This document shows, one piece after another, positions 1 to 26,100 of a stretch of 64,000 bases of DNA (the first letter of the stretch is position 1; every line of letters starts with the position of its first letter). The stretch is from assembly GCF_020740795.1 (NCBI RefSeq), contig NC_067299.1, positions 11,295,333 to 11,359,332 on the forward strand, given 5' to 3'. Source of the DNA: Apus apus (lineage: Eukaryota > Chordata > Aves > Apodiformes > Apodidae). The notes below the pieces were generated by a model. The model had not been told where the DNA came from. It did no database searches and worked only from the letters and a program-made list of their open reading frames with translations. Made by a program: the position numbers and the translations under genes.

Positions 1-64
1 GCTGCCGGGGCTGCCGGGGCTGCCGGGCCGCCCCGCCCCGCCGCACACGCGGCCGGCCGGGAAC
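1..64 (+). promoter_or_regulatory. NSUN5: NSUN5 5' leader and CpG-island promoter edge
   Basis: This GC-dense stretch, with repeated GGGGCTGCC units, lies directly before the NSUN5 start codon and is presumably 5' UTR plus the edge of a CpG island that continues to about 900. The window begins here, so the transcription start cannot be placed. Confidence 0.5.
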
Positions 65-3434
<3,370 letters not shown>

Positions 3435-3895
3435 GAGAAATGAAATTTTTGTGAGTGCAGCACCCAGCCACAGCTGATGGGAAACACTCCTCAGTGCTGC
3501 TACTGCCCCGGTGACATTGAAGCCTCATCACAACAAAGCTGCAGCTGTGGTGGGACCCTGTAACACCCTGGTCCTCCAGGACATCATCTAATGCCCCAAG
3601 CCCCTGGGACACTCTGGTCCTTTGGGACCAAATGCCATCTCCAGAACACCCCATTGCCAGGGGCAGGACTGCTGGCCCTTGCAGCCCCTAAACCCCAAAG
3701 TCAGCATGTGTCCCACACACCCCCTCTTCTGTGTCCTGGGGGACTAGAGGGCTCCATCTGGATTAAAGGAATTATTTTATCATGTTCCCCTACTCTCCCC
3801 CCAGGAAAAATCCTCACCCCATCCCAATGTGGGATTTCAACAAAGCTTTTGACTGTCAGGATGACACAATAAAGTTTTGGGTTTTTTTTTTTCGT
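3435..3895 (+). other. NSUN5: NSUN5 3' untranslated region
   Basis: The region from the TGA stop to just past the polyadenylation signal has no coding signal. An ATTAAA at 3762-3767 could give a shorter transcript. A T-rich stretch follows the distal AATAAA. Confidence 0.7.
3868..3873 (+). terminator. NSUN5: AATAAA polyadenylation signal of NSUN5
   Basis: A canonical AATAAA lies about 430 nt after the NSUN5 stop and is followed by a T-run near 3885, as expected for a downstream element. Confidence 0.75.
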
Positions 3896-3986
3896 CCCTT
3901 CACTGCCTTTCCCAGCACCTTTGTGGAGTCCTGGCCCTCCTCAGGTTCAGGAACCAGCCACAGGCAGGGCCAGTGTGAACACAGTC

Positions 3987-3992
3987 TTTATT
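3987..3992 (-). terminator. POM121: AATAAA polyadenylation signal of POM121 (minus strand)
   Basis: TTTATT on the plus strand reads AATAAA on minus. It is the first canonical signal found downstream of POM121 before the NSUN5 3' end, and sits about 115 bp from the NSUN5 signal. Confidence 0.65.
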
Positions 3993-4894
3993 TTAAACCA
4001 GGGACAGAAGAAGCAAGGGAAAAAAAAATAAATTGCACATTCACACTAAATCCTCATCAACCATACCAGGAATGATCCAAGTCTTTGAGTTTAAACCCAG
4101 CCTCCCCCTGGGCACGTACAGCAGCCATGCGCAAGGGTCTCTCCCAGCAGGGTCTGTGGGGTGGGGAAAGGATGCAGCCTGGCTCCTTGCTGGGCCCACA
4201 GGCTCTCAACGGGGCTGCTACGTGGGGGGCAGCCCCCTGGGGTCATCCCCACCAGCCAGTGCTCCCCGGGGTACCTTTCCCTTGCTCATCACCATCTCCC
4301 TCTGCCATGGGGTCTTGCTGGAGCAGAGCTGGCCAAGCCCTGCCCCCTCACCCCTGAGCTGCTCTCCTGCCCTGTGCCACTGGCAGCCCTGGAGCTGGGG
4401 ACATTTGCCCAGGCCATCTCCTCCTGTCCTGCTCTGACAGTCCCTTGCACCCCCTCTTGGGCCAAACTGGTCAGGGAACGCTCTAAACCCCCAACCCCAC
4501 CAGCACAGGCAGCAGGTGCTGCTGACACATCCCCTGCTCCCCTGCAGAGCCCTGTCACCTGCTGGGAGAGACTCCGCGTTCCTGGCAGAGCCTGTAACAT
4601 GCGAGAGCTCCTGCTCCTCACCCGTGGAGAAAGAATAAAAAATAAACAGGTTTAGTCACATCCACATACATCAATCACATTTTAAAATGAAGGAGATGCT
4701 GCTGCAGGCCGGGGGAGCACGGCAGGACCTGGCTGCCCTGCCCCAGCTCCACTCTGGCACAGCGAAACACACCGACAGCGCCGCGGGGTCTGGCAACCTC
4801 ACTGTACCAAGCTTGAAGGAATTTGAAGGCAATTTAGCTTAAATATAAAAATAAATCTTTACTTTGTTAAAAAATGTTTAAATATTTGTCTGTG

Positions 4895-4934
4895 ACTTTT
4901 TTTTTCTTTTTTTTTTTCTTTTTTTTTTTTTTAA
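4895..4934. repeat. Poly-T/poly-A tract
   Basis: A run of nearly 40 T with a few C interruptions lies in the POM121 3' UTR, where it reads as an A-rich tract in the transcript. It could cause internal oligo-dT priming in cDNA data. Confidence 0.85.
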
Positions 4935-6461
4935 TTTAGACTCGGCAGACACACACAGTCACACGGCTTGGAGAGTAAAAAAAACCGGCAGCAAAGCACT
5001 CCTGGAAGTGGTGGGAAGCCCATGGGCAAGAGGTGCCTGTCCCATTGCCCAGGGCAGGGTGGGGGGCAACTCTCTGGGTAACCCCTGACTCTGGCAGTCT
5101 CTTTCCATAGGAGCTACCAGGCAGGGAATGGTGGGATAGGAAAAGGGGAGGCAGCACCGCAGCTCCTGGGAGCTGGTAAAACCCAAAAGGATGGGTTGGG
5201 GCAAGCTAAAAAATGGAAAACCCAGATGTGGGGGGGGGGGAGAAAGGTGGGGAACCCACCTGCTCTGTACTCCATTAGAGGCTCCAGAGCACCCCAAGGT
5301 GGGGGAGGGCACCAGGAGAGAAGCGGAGAGAGAAGAGAGACTGCCAGGGCCAGAGCCCCCCACGCTTGGGCTTCCAGGCCCCGTCCCCTCCACCCCGGCT
5401 GCCGGCCCATCCGTCACTATGACGAAGGGACAACTCACCCAGCGCGAGTAGCCACGCAGTGATGCTACTGTCAACACCCAATTAGCCAGGGCACGTCCCC
5501 CCCAAAAAGGGATGGGCGCCCCCAAAAAAAGAAACTCCAAACAGCAAATCCGGCATAACCAACATGCCGCCACGCACACGGGTCAGATCTTCCTCCAAAC
5601 TCGATTCAGTGAGTGCACAGAAACGGGAGCACGAATAAAGCGAAACAGGGGGGATCTACATGAGCTGGGGGGGGGAGGGGAGGGGGGGCACAGCCCAGCA
5701 GGCAGCAGCAAGGACACAGGGGTGGGTCTCAGTGACTGGGAAGCAGGGGAAGGGACCCCCATCCCCACCCCACACCTCTAGCCCAGCCCGAGCTATGGCA
5801 CATCCTCAGATGGAGGTTGAGGGTCTGAACTGGGGGGGGGGTGGTGTTAAGTCACAGCAGGGGGTTGTCACCTGGCCACAGAGGCTGAGCTGGTCATCCC
5901 CAGCACTGAGACAGCCACACCAGGCTGGCACCAACCCCAGCGCAGGTCTGGCAGGGACAGCACTAACACGGAGCCATCCCAAGGAAGCGTGTTCACCAGG
6001 CCACAGGACGAAACACCGGGGAAAGATTTTTGGGCCCTGGTGAAGACGGATCCCTCAGAAGCTGGCAGGAACCAGCACATCTCCAGCTGGGCTCTGAGCA
6101 GGGCTGCACAGCTCTGCCAGCTGCCATGGGCAGGGAGCTGACAGAGGGGGCTGGGGGGAGGGCAGGGGACAGCTAGAAGCAGCAAAGAGGGAAAAATTTA
6201 CACATTATGGAACATGGCAAACTAAAGTGAGGGACAAAACACTGCAGATATGTACAGACGTTCATCCAGCCTTGGCTCTGGAACTGTTCAAGTAAGAAGA
6301 GTTTGGTTTCTCCCATCCCAACCCAGTCTCCGGCTGGTGTCAGAGACTGGGGCCTGGCCCTGTCACCACCAGTCCCCACCATGGGGACTGCTCCAGACGG
6401 AGTCCCCCCCACGCACAGGGGTCCAGGCAGGCTGGCAGTGGGGGCCCAGCAGCACTGGGGG

Positions 6462-16778
<10,317 letters not shown>

Positions 16779-16882
16779 GCACTGCGCGGGGGGCGGGGCC
16801 TGACGGGGGAAGGGGGCGGGGCCTGCGGGGGGCGGGGCCTGCGGGGGGCGGGGCCTGATCCGGCACCGCCCCCGCCCCTTGT

Positions 16883-17386
16883 TCCCTGCCCCTCTGCCCC
16901 ATCCCCTGCCCCTTCTGCCCCATCCCTGCCCCTTCTGCCCCAGCCCTGCCTCTGCTGCCCCAGCCCTGCCCCTGGTCCCCATCCCTGCCCCATCCCTGCC
17001 CCTGCTGCCCCATCCCAGCCCCTACTGCCCCAGCCCTGCCCCTACTGCCCCAGCCCTGCCCCTGCTGCCCCAGCCCTGCCCCTTCTGCCCCATTCCTGCC
17101 CCTTCTGCCCCATCCCAGCCCCTTCTGCCCCATCCCTGCCCCTTCTGCCCCATCCCAGCCCCTGCTGCCCCATCCCTGCCCCTTCTGCCCCATCCCTGCC
17201 CCTGCTGCCCCATCCTGCCCCTGCTGCCCCATCCCTGCCCCTTCTGCCCCATCCCAGCCGCTTCTGCCCCATCCCTGCCCCTTCTGCCCCATCACAGCCC
17301 CTTCTGCCCCATCCCTGCCCCTGGTCCCTATCCCTGCCCCTGCTGCCCCATCCCTGCCCCTTCTGCCCCATCCCAGCCCCTCTGCT
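16883..17386. repeat. 20-bp-unit minisatellite upstream of POM121
   Basis: About 25 tandem copies of a roughly 20-bp unit (CATCCCTGCCCCTTCTGCCC and variants such as CCCAGCC and CCTGCTGCC) run through this block. Strands are strongly C-rich on plus and G-rich on minus. The period creates long repetitive open frames on both strands that are not genes. Confidence 0.92.
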
Positions 17387-18165
17387 CTAGAACCTTCATT
17401 CCTACCAATGTCCCCCGCTCACTCCTCCCTGTCTCATCCTGTGTCCCCACCCAAACCTTTGGGCCTCTTACCTCAACCACTGTGTCCTCCTGTCCTCAGC
17501 CCCAGCTCCTTGTCCCCACAATCTCTCTGACCCCCAGATTCCCATTTCCCCATCTCCACTCCAAACCCACTGTCCTTATTGCCATCCCAATCCCCACATT
17601 CCCCCTTCCCGATACCCGTGGCCCTGTCCCGTCCCCTACAGCCTCACACACAGTTTCAGCCTCAGTGTCCCCCTATCCCACACACATCTGTGTGTCCCCG
17701 CAGGACCCATCGTGACCCCAGCCCTGGCCACACCTGACCCAGCACTGCAGACACCCCTGGGCACACGGTCCCAGTCTAGCACACCTGTCACCTGCCACCA
17801 GCAGGTGCAGCGTGGCCTGTGTGGCCAGCTCCTGTTCCCCTGCTCCAGCAGAAGGGTGCCCCCACCACCAGCCTGGCTCTGTGGAGCAGGGCTGAGGACA
17901 AGCAGTGTCACCCCCCCCCCAGGAATGGATCAAAGAGGTGGGGAGGCCAAAGCCACCCCTGTTTCTCAGGGCTGAGAAGGGACCATGCCTTGGCTCCCTC
18001 TCTTGGAACAACAGTGATGTGCAGGGTAGCCCTGGGAACAGAGCTGGGAGGGGGACATCACTGGCAGGACATCACCCAGGTCACCTCTACAGCATCTTCC
18101 CCAGCTATCTTTTTGGGGACACTGAGCACACCTACCAGGGCCCTCTGTGGTGACACCCTCCAAAC
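17387..18165. other. POM121-HIP1 intergenic spacer
   Basis: C-rich, low-complexity sequence from the minisatellite end to the HIP1 3' end. I see no exon, RNA gene or transposon signature. Confidence 0.6.
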
Positions 18166-18186
18166 TGGCTAGACTGTCCTAAAGGC

Positions 18187-18192
18187 TTTATT
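18187..18192 (-). terminator. HIP1: Distal AATAAA polyadenylation signal of HIP1 (minus strand)
   Basis: TTTATT on plus reads AATAAA on minus. On the transcript it follows an AT-rich stretch (TAATAATAATTACC) and is the last canonical signal before the POM121 spacer. Confidence 0.65.
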
Positions 18193-19320
18193 GAAAAATC
18201 CAAAACACACGACATGGTAATTATTATTATACAATGAGAACAAGGAAAAAAAAAAAAAATCATCAACCCCCCCTGCAGTGGGTTGACCCCCCCCTGCTGT
18301 CCCCACCACCAGCTGCCAGTGCTGGGAACCACGGGGGGGACAGTCCCCCCTGCCAACGATACAAAAAGGAGGACAAACGGCTTCAGCCGAGAGTGGTGCC
18401 ACCATCCCCAAGGCCCTGGGACCCCCCTTGCTGCCCCCTGGCCCCGACCCTGCCTGGAGCCCTGAGGTAGTTGGGGGCACCCCTATGCAGAGGAGACCCC
18501 CCCACAGAGGAGTGGGGAGGGCCGTGGGGCTCCCCGGGTCCTGAGGGAACGGGATGGTTGGCACTGCAGCCTGGAGAGCAGGCGCAGGTTGGGGTACAGC
18601 CTGAGGTCCCCGACAGGCTGGGTGTGCTGGGGGACACAGGGACACCAGGGTGGTCCCTGCGCGGTGACATTGTGCTCTCTCAGCAGCCCTGAGGCCGTGG
18701 TGACGGCGGGGGGATGGATGGAGGTGGGTCCCCCTGCTTGGAGAGCACCCAAGGGCTGACCGATGTCACTGGGGAAAGCATGTGGTGACAGCCCTGCCCC
18801 TCTGGGCCATGCCACCACTTCCTAAAGGGGAGAAAGGCCAAATCCTGCCCCCTCCAGCACCCTGAGGGGGCTGGTCCAGCTGTTCCCCCCTGGGAAGCAG
18901 CAGCTGTGGAAGGCAGGGTGCAGGCAGCAGCGCTGCCAGGCTGGGAAGGACACCCTGGCCCTGCATGGACACTGGCAAGGCCACGGCGGCAGCTGCAGAG
19001 GGACAAGCTGGAGGCCCGGAGCCGGCAGATACTGCCCTGCCCTCCGAGCCCCCTGCTCCAAGGCACAAAGGTTCCCTGGCCAGTGCCAGCCCCGTGGCAA
19101 TGCCAGCACTGGTCCCCCGTGCACCAAAGAGGGTGGCACCAACTCAGAGCAAGCAGGAGCTGCTAACCCTGGTTTTGGGGTGCTCTGGTTTTGGGGCACC
19201 CCGGCTGCCGCACAAACCCTCTGTGCTGCTGCTCTAGAGCCAGCCCCTGTCCCCAGGAGCTGGTGGCTTGTGTGGTGGCAACAGGGTTGCCCCAACCCAC
19301 ACACAGCACCTCATGGAGGG

Positions 19321-19326
19321 TTTATT
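19321..19326 (-). terminator. HIP1: Possible proximal HIP1 polyadenylation signal
   Basis: TTTATT on plus reads AATAAA on minus, about 780 nt after the HIP1 stop. Use of this site is inferred only. Confidence 0.4.
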
Positions 19327-20100
19327 GCTGGCAGGAACACAGTGATCTGTCGGGGCAGGGCAGCCCAGCTCCAGGGCAGGACAGGCATTTTGGGGACCTG
19401 GGGTGGTGGGGCTCCTGGCAGCATCCCTCCCACTGCCCCCCTCCCACTCCCTTCCTCACTGCCAGCTGCTCCCAGTGCTGCTGCTGGCACCAGGGTCTCA
19501 CTGGCTAGGTTGTCCTATGGGAACGCCCCCCCAAACCCTGCAGTGACCAAAGGCACTTGGTGCCCCCACTGGAGAGGGGAGCACACTTAGCACCAAGCCC
19601 AGGAGCACCCCAAAAGCTGGCTCCCAACCCAGCAGCACCTCCGGGGCCCCTGGCAGGCTCCTTTGCAGGGGGTGGATGTTCACGCCAAGCCAGGGACAGA
19701 GTTAAGGCTGGAGAAGCAGCGAGAGGCAAAAGAAACCTGCACCGCTCTCGCTCAGCCAGAGCTGGGCTCAAAGAGTTCCAAAAAATCTGTGCAAACACAA
19801 AACTAAAGGGTTAAAGTCCCCCCCGGAGACCACCCTCCCTCCCCCCCCAACCCGAAGCAGCTCTAATAAATACAGGCAGTTTGTGGCTGGTGTCAGGTGG
19901 CTCCAGCCCTGGGGTCTGGCCGGTGGCTCAGGGTGCTCTGGAGCTGGAGGCGGCTCTTGGCAGGGAGGATGAGGAGGACAGGTGCTTGGGGGGGGGGGGC
20001 TTCTGCACCAGCTTTTTGTGGATCTTCTCAGAAGGCTGCACCCAGCTGGGCCCCAGCCCACTGCCAGGGTGTTCCCTGCAGGCTGCTTCCACCTCGAGCA

Positions 20101-23100
20101 TTACTCTGCAGCTGGAATGGGGAGAGAGGATGAGGGAGTGTGGAGTGACACGGTGCCCCCAGCATCCCCCTGGAACCCCCCCAGGGTGGGGCTCGGGGAG
20201 GTCTTTAGCCCACAGCACCCCAGCACCCTGCTCAGGGGCGAGGCGGTTGCTGGAGCCTCTTGCACAGGTCAGGGCTTTGCCCACATGTGCCAGGTATCAC
20301 TGGGGCTCTGCTTGTGCCAGTCAGAGCGAGACCCTTGCCCACTCACTGTCTGGAGTGCAGTCAGGGCCTCCCCCTCTTCCCTGCTCCTTCCTGGCCGGAG
20401 CAGGACTGGGATCCACTCACCATCCTCCTCCCAGCCCTCTGCCACTCCTGCCAGCTCGTAGTGCTTCTTGCGCAGCTCCCCCAGCTTCTGCCGCTCCTTC
20501 TGCAGCTGGTTTTCCAGCTCCAGCACCCGCACCTGAAGGACACCACGCATGCCATGGCCACCCTGCACCCTGCCACAGCACCCAGGAGCTGTGGGGGGTT
20601 GGGCACCCCCCTCTCACGGGTGCTATCTCCTTGGCATCAAGCCCAAGGACCACTGAGGTACATCCCGTGAGTGCTGTCACAGCAAGCGGTCCAGGGAGGG
20701 GATGGAGCTCCAGTGGGTGCTCCCTGTGCAGGCAGGTGAAGGCAGAGCAACCCATGTGGGCACCCAGGGACAGGCAATTCCCTGGGGATGCCCCGTGCTG
20801 GGTGGAGGTGGGTGCTTTGGGGCAGCCCAGGGGGCACAAAGGGGTGAGGGAGTGATGGGCTGTTGTGCCACGGTGGAGACAGCATCGGGGAAGGCTTGAG
20901 GACCAACTACATATGGCTTCTGGGCTAGCTGCCTTCACACCTCAGGCTTCCTCTGTGAGCTGCTGCTGCTGCCTGGGGTCTGGCACTCACCTCTCCCTCA
21001 GCCTGGGCAGCCTCTCATTAGCCCAAGGGAGGCACTGGTGGGTGCTTCCCAAAACATGGGGGAAACTCCTACCTGTGAGTCCATCTCCTGGCGCTTGATC
21101 TGGGTGAGCGTCATGCTGGAGAAGTCCATGCTGTCTGTGGAGAAAGACACCACCAGACCCTCTGGAGCTTTGCTCCCCACCTCGGAACTGCCAGCAGTTC
21201 CCGTGCTGCTGGCAGGGCCTGCCACCAAGGGACATGCAGGCAGCAAGGGGCAGCCACAGGCACGGACCCCTGGGCCACAGACAACCAAAGCTGGCTGGGG
21301 TGAAGAGTAGATGCTTCAGGGCAGGTCTATGCATCTGGAGCCCCACACTCACCTTTCTCCTCCACCTGTGACTTCCCAGCCTTGGTGGAGGCCACCACAC
21401 CAGCTGTGGCCTGGTTGACACCTCGGGAAGCTTGTTGGAGCTTGCAAAGGTTGGCACTGTCTTTGTCTGCCTTCACCTGTGGGGCAGCAAGGAGGGGTGC
21501 GTGTACGCCCCACCAGGTGAGCAGAAAACCAGCCCCATGGTTCAGGGTGACCATGCAGTGTCCCTAGGGTCACCCTGAACCATGGCCAGAGGGGCTGGGC
21601 TCCTACCTTGGAGGCTGCCACCAGCTGAGCGGTGCTGGCAGCGATCTCCCGGGAACAGACCATCAGCTCCTCGAACGTCCCCTTGCCTTGCACTACCAGG
21701 TCAGCAGCATCACTGCAGGATGAGAGAGGGGCTGGAGCACCCTCCTGCCACCGCAGTCCACTCACCATGGGGACAGCAGGACCCTGCCATCTTCCCCCCT
21801 GCCAGTGAGGGTGGCACTTACACCATGACGGTGGCACCCCAGCCCACGGCCTTGGAGGCGGAGATGAGACCCTCGGTCCAGCGGGAATTCTTGGCGTAAA
21901 ACTCCTTGGGGGACGCAGCACCCTGCCCTCGGGAAAGGCACAGTCACACCTCGGGGACAGGGGCTGGCAGGGCTTGGACCCCCGAGCCCCCCAGCCGCTA
22001 TTCCCAGGGCTGGGAATGGAGTAAGTCAGGCTTTCATTTAGGATGTGCGTGGGAACTGGGGGGACAATGAACTCAGGCAGTCACAGTGTCCCTTATATGG
22101 GGAGTGACATCAGGGACCTCTGTGACACCCTGGGGACCACAGTCAGAGGGAGATGCCGGGTCTGAGGCAGGAGCTCCTGGCAGCTGGTGTTGCTGCCCCA
22201 ATGGGACAAGGCTTGGAGCAGAACATCCCAAGCAAGTGTGTGGTGAACCCTGGTTGGTCAAGCACCTGCCTACACCCCTGCATGCACTCCTGCCCTGCCT
22301 GTGACCCTCTCCTTGGCTCACCCGTCCACTCTCCACAATCTCCCTCTGGAGGTCCTTGGAGGCCATGACCAGGATATGGATGGCTTGCATGAGGCCCGTG
22401 CAGGAGCCCAGGATCCTGTGAGACAAACCCCACTGAGCCCCACTTGTGGGGCAGGGAGACCCCAGAGCCATGGGGCAGCCACTCTGCCTGTGGTGCCAGG
22501 CCCCATCCTGCCTGCCCAGCTCTCTCCAGCACTCCAGCCACCACTCACCTCTCATTCACTTCCAGTTTGACGCCAGTGTCACCGGCTCGTGCCTTGCTAA
22601 GCATCTCCTGGCAGAGGGGAGAGGCTGTGCTGAGCACCCTGCCAGCCCAGCCTCCTGCTGGTGGTCCTGGTGGGCACAGCACCCACGGGTGCCTCGGGGC
22701 ACTGGGTGATGCTCACCTCAATGCGGGCAGCTGCCGTCTCGATGGCCGCTGCTGTTGCTGCCATCTCCTTGTCCACCAGGTCACCCAGCTCCTCCTGCTT
22801 GACGTCCAGCCCTCTGGGCCGCAGCTCCTGGGGATGGCACAAGATGAAAGGGACTGTCCAGAGGTGGCACAGCATGCCCACCATGGCCCAACCCGCTTCC
22901 ACTAGCCCTCCTGGGGCACCCACCTCCCCGATGGCGCTGATCCGGCTCAGGCAGGTCATCACCGGGCTGCAGTCGGCACTTCCCACCATCCCTGGGTCCT
23001 GCAGGGCACTGAGGTAGCTCACAGCCTCACTGCCACACTGCCTGCACGTCTCCAGCAGCCCTGGGTGGGCAGCACAGGGCTCTGAGGGACAGAGACCCGT

Positions 23101-26100
23101 GGCCCCTGCTTGCCCCAGCCCACTGCCCACACTGGCCCAAGCCTATCCCAGCACCCTGCCCATCCCAGCCCGTTGCCCCACCTGCTGCTTGCACCAGCCC
23201 CCTGCCTACTCCAGATTCCTGCCCATGCCAGAATCCTGCAGGTCCCAGCATCCCGCCCCACCCCAGCCCCTGCCTGCCCCAGAATCCTGCCCCGCCGCAG
23301 CCCCTGCCGGCCCCTCACGGTGGGCAGCACTCACAGTCTGCAGGCTCCAGGGGGGCCTGGTGGGAGGTGGCGCTGCCCTGCAGGAGCGTGTCGCTGACCA
23401 GGTGGGCAAAGAGGGCCAGGCAGGGCAGCAGGGAGCCCACGGCTGTGGGCAGAGTGGGCAGACACCTCAGCCCCGGCGCTGCTGAGCACCAGGGCCCGAG
23501 CTGCCCCCTCCCCTGCCCGAGGCTGCGGATCTCACCTGCACCACTGGAAAGGGACTTCCCGTGCGCATCCCGCAGCCGCCCCACGCACTCCAAGGCTGCC
23601 AGCGTCTGGGACAGGAGGCAGTCTGTGGGCAGAGAGCAGGCAGGGCTCCAACACCAGCATCCCAGTGTGTGGCACAGCTGCTTTCTGCTGCTGGCACGGC
23701 TCGGAGGCCAGCAGGGCTGGGGTAACGCCGAGCTCAGCGAGCCCCAGAGAGCCCACCTGCCGAGCCGGTGCAGCCGATGTGAGCGGGATCCTCCATGCGC
23801 CCCAGGGCGTCCTGCACCATGCGCTGGGCCTCCCGAGCCACGTCCCGCAGCAGGACCAGCTGCTCCTCGGCCTGGCGCTTCTCCAGCGCCCGCTCCCTGC
23901 TCTCCTGTGGTGACAGTGCTGGTGTCACGGCCCCCGCCAGGCCAGCAGGAATTGCCCTGCACCCCAGAGCTGCCTCCAGCCCTGCTGAACCCCCACAGCT
24001 TGGCAGCGGGGGGCAGGAACGCCAGGTGCTCCCTGCCGGCGGCACCCAGGGGCACCTTGTCTCTCAGCTGGGTCTGCAACGTCTCCAGCTCCTTCCTGCT
24101 GCTCTCCTGCTGGTGGCCAAGCGTGTCTTGCAGTTGCTGCAGCTCAGCCTGCAGAGCTGTCATCTCCTCCCTGTGCTGATCCACTGCCCGGCTCAGGTCA
24201 TCCCTCTCCTGCTCCAGGCTGGTGATCCGGGTGCTCTGCTCCGCTCCCACCTGGGCGGGCATGGAACAAGAGCTGGGACTGTGTCGAGACCAAACCCTCC
24301 AGTTTGGGGATGTGCTCATGGTCAGGCCTGGGCCACCATGACATGTTAAACCCCATGGTGTGACCATTAAGCCCATCTAGACGTGGGCAGGGAGAAGACA
24401 GGGAATTGGTTAACAGGCCAATGGTGGGTAATGCCTCCTGCATGGGTAACACCGCGCCCAAGCACCGTGACAGCTGGCAGACCTACCCTGCACCTGGGCT
24501 GGTGGTGGGATTGGTGTGGTCACCCAGGAGCTCTCTCACCTGTGTGCTGGACTCCAGGGTGCCCTGGAGGACCTGCAGCTCCTGTCTGCTGGCTGCCAGC
24601 TCCCGCTTCAGTGTGTCCAGCACCTCTGCCTGCTCCTGAGACTGTGGGCAAGAAGAGAGGTTGCTGGCCCTGGTGCCCCATGGGGAAGCCCACCGCCCAC
24701 CCCTGGCGTGCCCCCCTTCCCTCCTCACCTTCCTCTGCGCCTGCTCGCTCACCCGCTGGAAGGAGTCCTCCAGCTCCTTCTTCTCCCGCTCCACATCCCC
24801 CTGGGCCTGCCTGGCCACTGTCACCTGCTTGGTCACCTCTGCATTCTGGAGATGGCAGAGAGGGAGCTCAGTGACCCCTGCTGTCGGGGGGCATGGCTGG
24901 GAAGGGGACACTGGGGGGGGTTTGGGGAGCCCACCTTCCGCAGCAGGTCAGCATGGTTCTGCACCAGCTCGCTGTACTTCTCCTTCAGCTTGCTGTAGCG
25001 CTGCTCGTTGGCCTGTGCCCGCCCTGCCACGCACGCCGGGACACCAAGGTGAGCACCTGAGACCCCCACACCCTGCGGCTCTCCCCCGATTCCCAACACC
25101 AGGTACTGGCTCTTCCTCCCCACTCACTTTCAATCTCCGTCAGGCTCCTCTGCGCCTTCTCCGTGTCCTCCCGCTGCTTCTTGAGCTCCTCCAGCTCGGC
25201 GCGCAGAAACTCGCTCTCGTCCTGCGCCTGCTGCTTCAGGTGCCGCTGCTCGGCCAGCTCGGCCTCCAGCTCGTTGGCGCGGCCCCGCAGCTGCACCGCA
25301 GCCCGCCCGCTCTGCGGGACCGCAGGCGGCAGCTCCCGGCGCCGCTCGCCGGCTGCTGCACCCGCCGGTCCCGGCCGCCCCGCGGGTCACATCCCAAATG
25401 CAGCAGGGAGAAGTGCTGAGGGAGCTGGGCAGCACCTGGGCACCCGGCAGGGATGTGCCCCCCACCCCTGCACACCTGGAGACCCCCCGTATGGACAGAG
25501 ATGGCTGCGACAGGGATGTAGAAGCCCTCGGAGACAGGGCAGGGCAGACAGAGGGGGTCACTGCTTTGCCCACCCCGACACAGCCACCAGCCCGCTCTCA
25601 GTATAAACCTGCCCCTGGACTCAGGGGTGGTTGTCACCCACCTCGGCCTTGAAGTTCTCCAGCTCCTCCTTCAGGGCTGCAATCTCCCCGTAAAGCTGCT
25701 CGATCAGCTGGTCCCTGGAAAGGAGACACACCGGGTACAGCCTCAGTGCCGCGGGATGCGTCCTGGCAGGGGAAGGCTCCCCTGTGCCACAGCAGGCTGG
25801 CAGGTGGCTGCGGTGCCATGCCGGGAGGGAGCCCGGATCTCATCCCCACCCCAGCTGCCTCCCCGGCATCGCCAGGGCTGCTCACTTGTCATCCTTGTTC
25901 ATCCCGTTCTGGCTGTTGAAGTTGAAGGGGTCGGTGCTGAAGGAGCTGCCGAAGATGTCGTCAAACTTATTGTCAAACAGGCTCTGCGGAAGGGCAGCAT
26001 GGACCAAGAGTGAACCCACCACCTCCCAGGAGCCCTCAACTCCTCCATGTCCCCTCATGTCCCCGCTGAGCTAGGCCACGTGTGGGCAGGGCTGCTGTGT

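Larger units (their letters stand above)
3970..6461 (-). other. POM121: POM121 3' untranslated region (about 2.5 kb)
   Basis: The minus strand from the POM121 stop (TAA at 6464-6462) to the AATAAA at 3992-3987 contains no exon-like reading frame and is inferred to be one long 3' UTR. It includes an A-rich tract on the transcript strand (poly-T on plus, 4895-4934). No other canonical minus-strand AATAAA was noticed in it. Confidence 0.6.
18170..20100 (-). other. HIP1: HIP1 3' untranslated region (about 1.9 kb)
   Basis: Sequence between the inferred HIP1 stop at 20103-20101 and the distal polyadenylation signal. It contains no exon-like frame. A second minus-strand AATAAA at 19326-19321 could give a shorter transcript. 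Confidence 0.6.
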
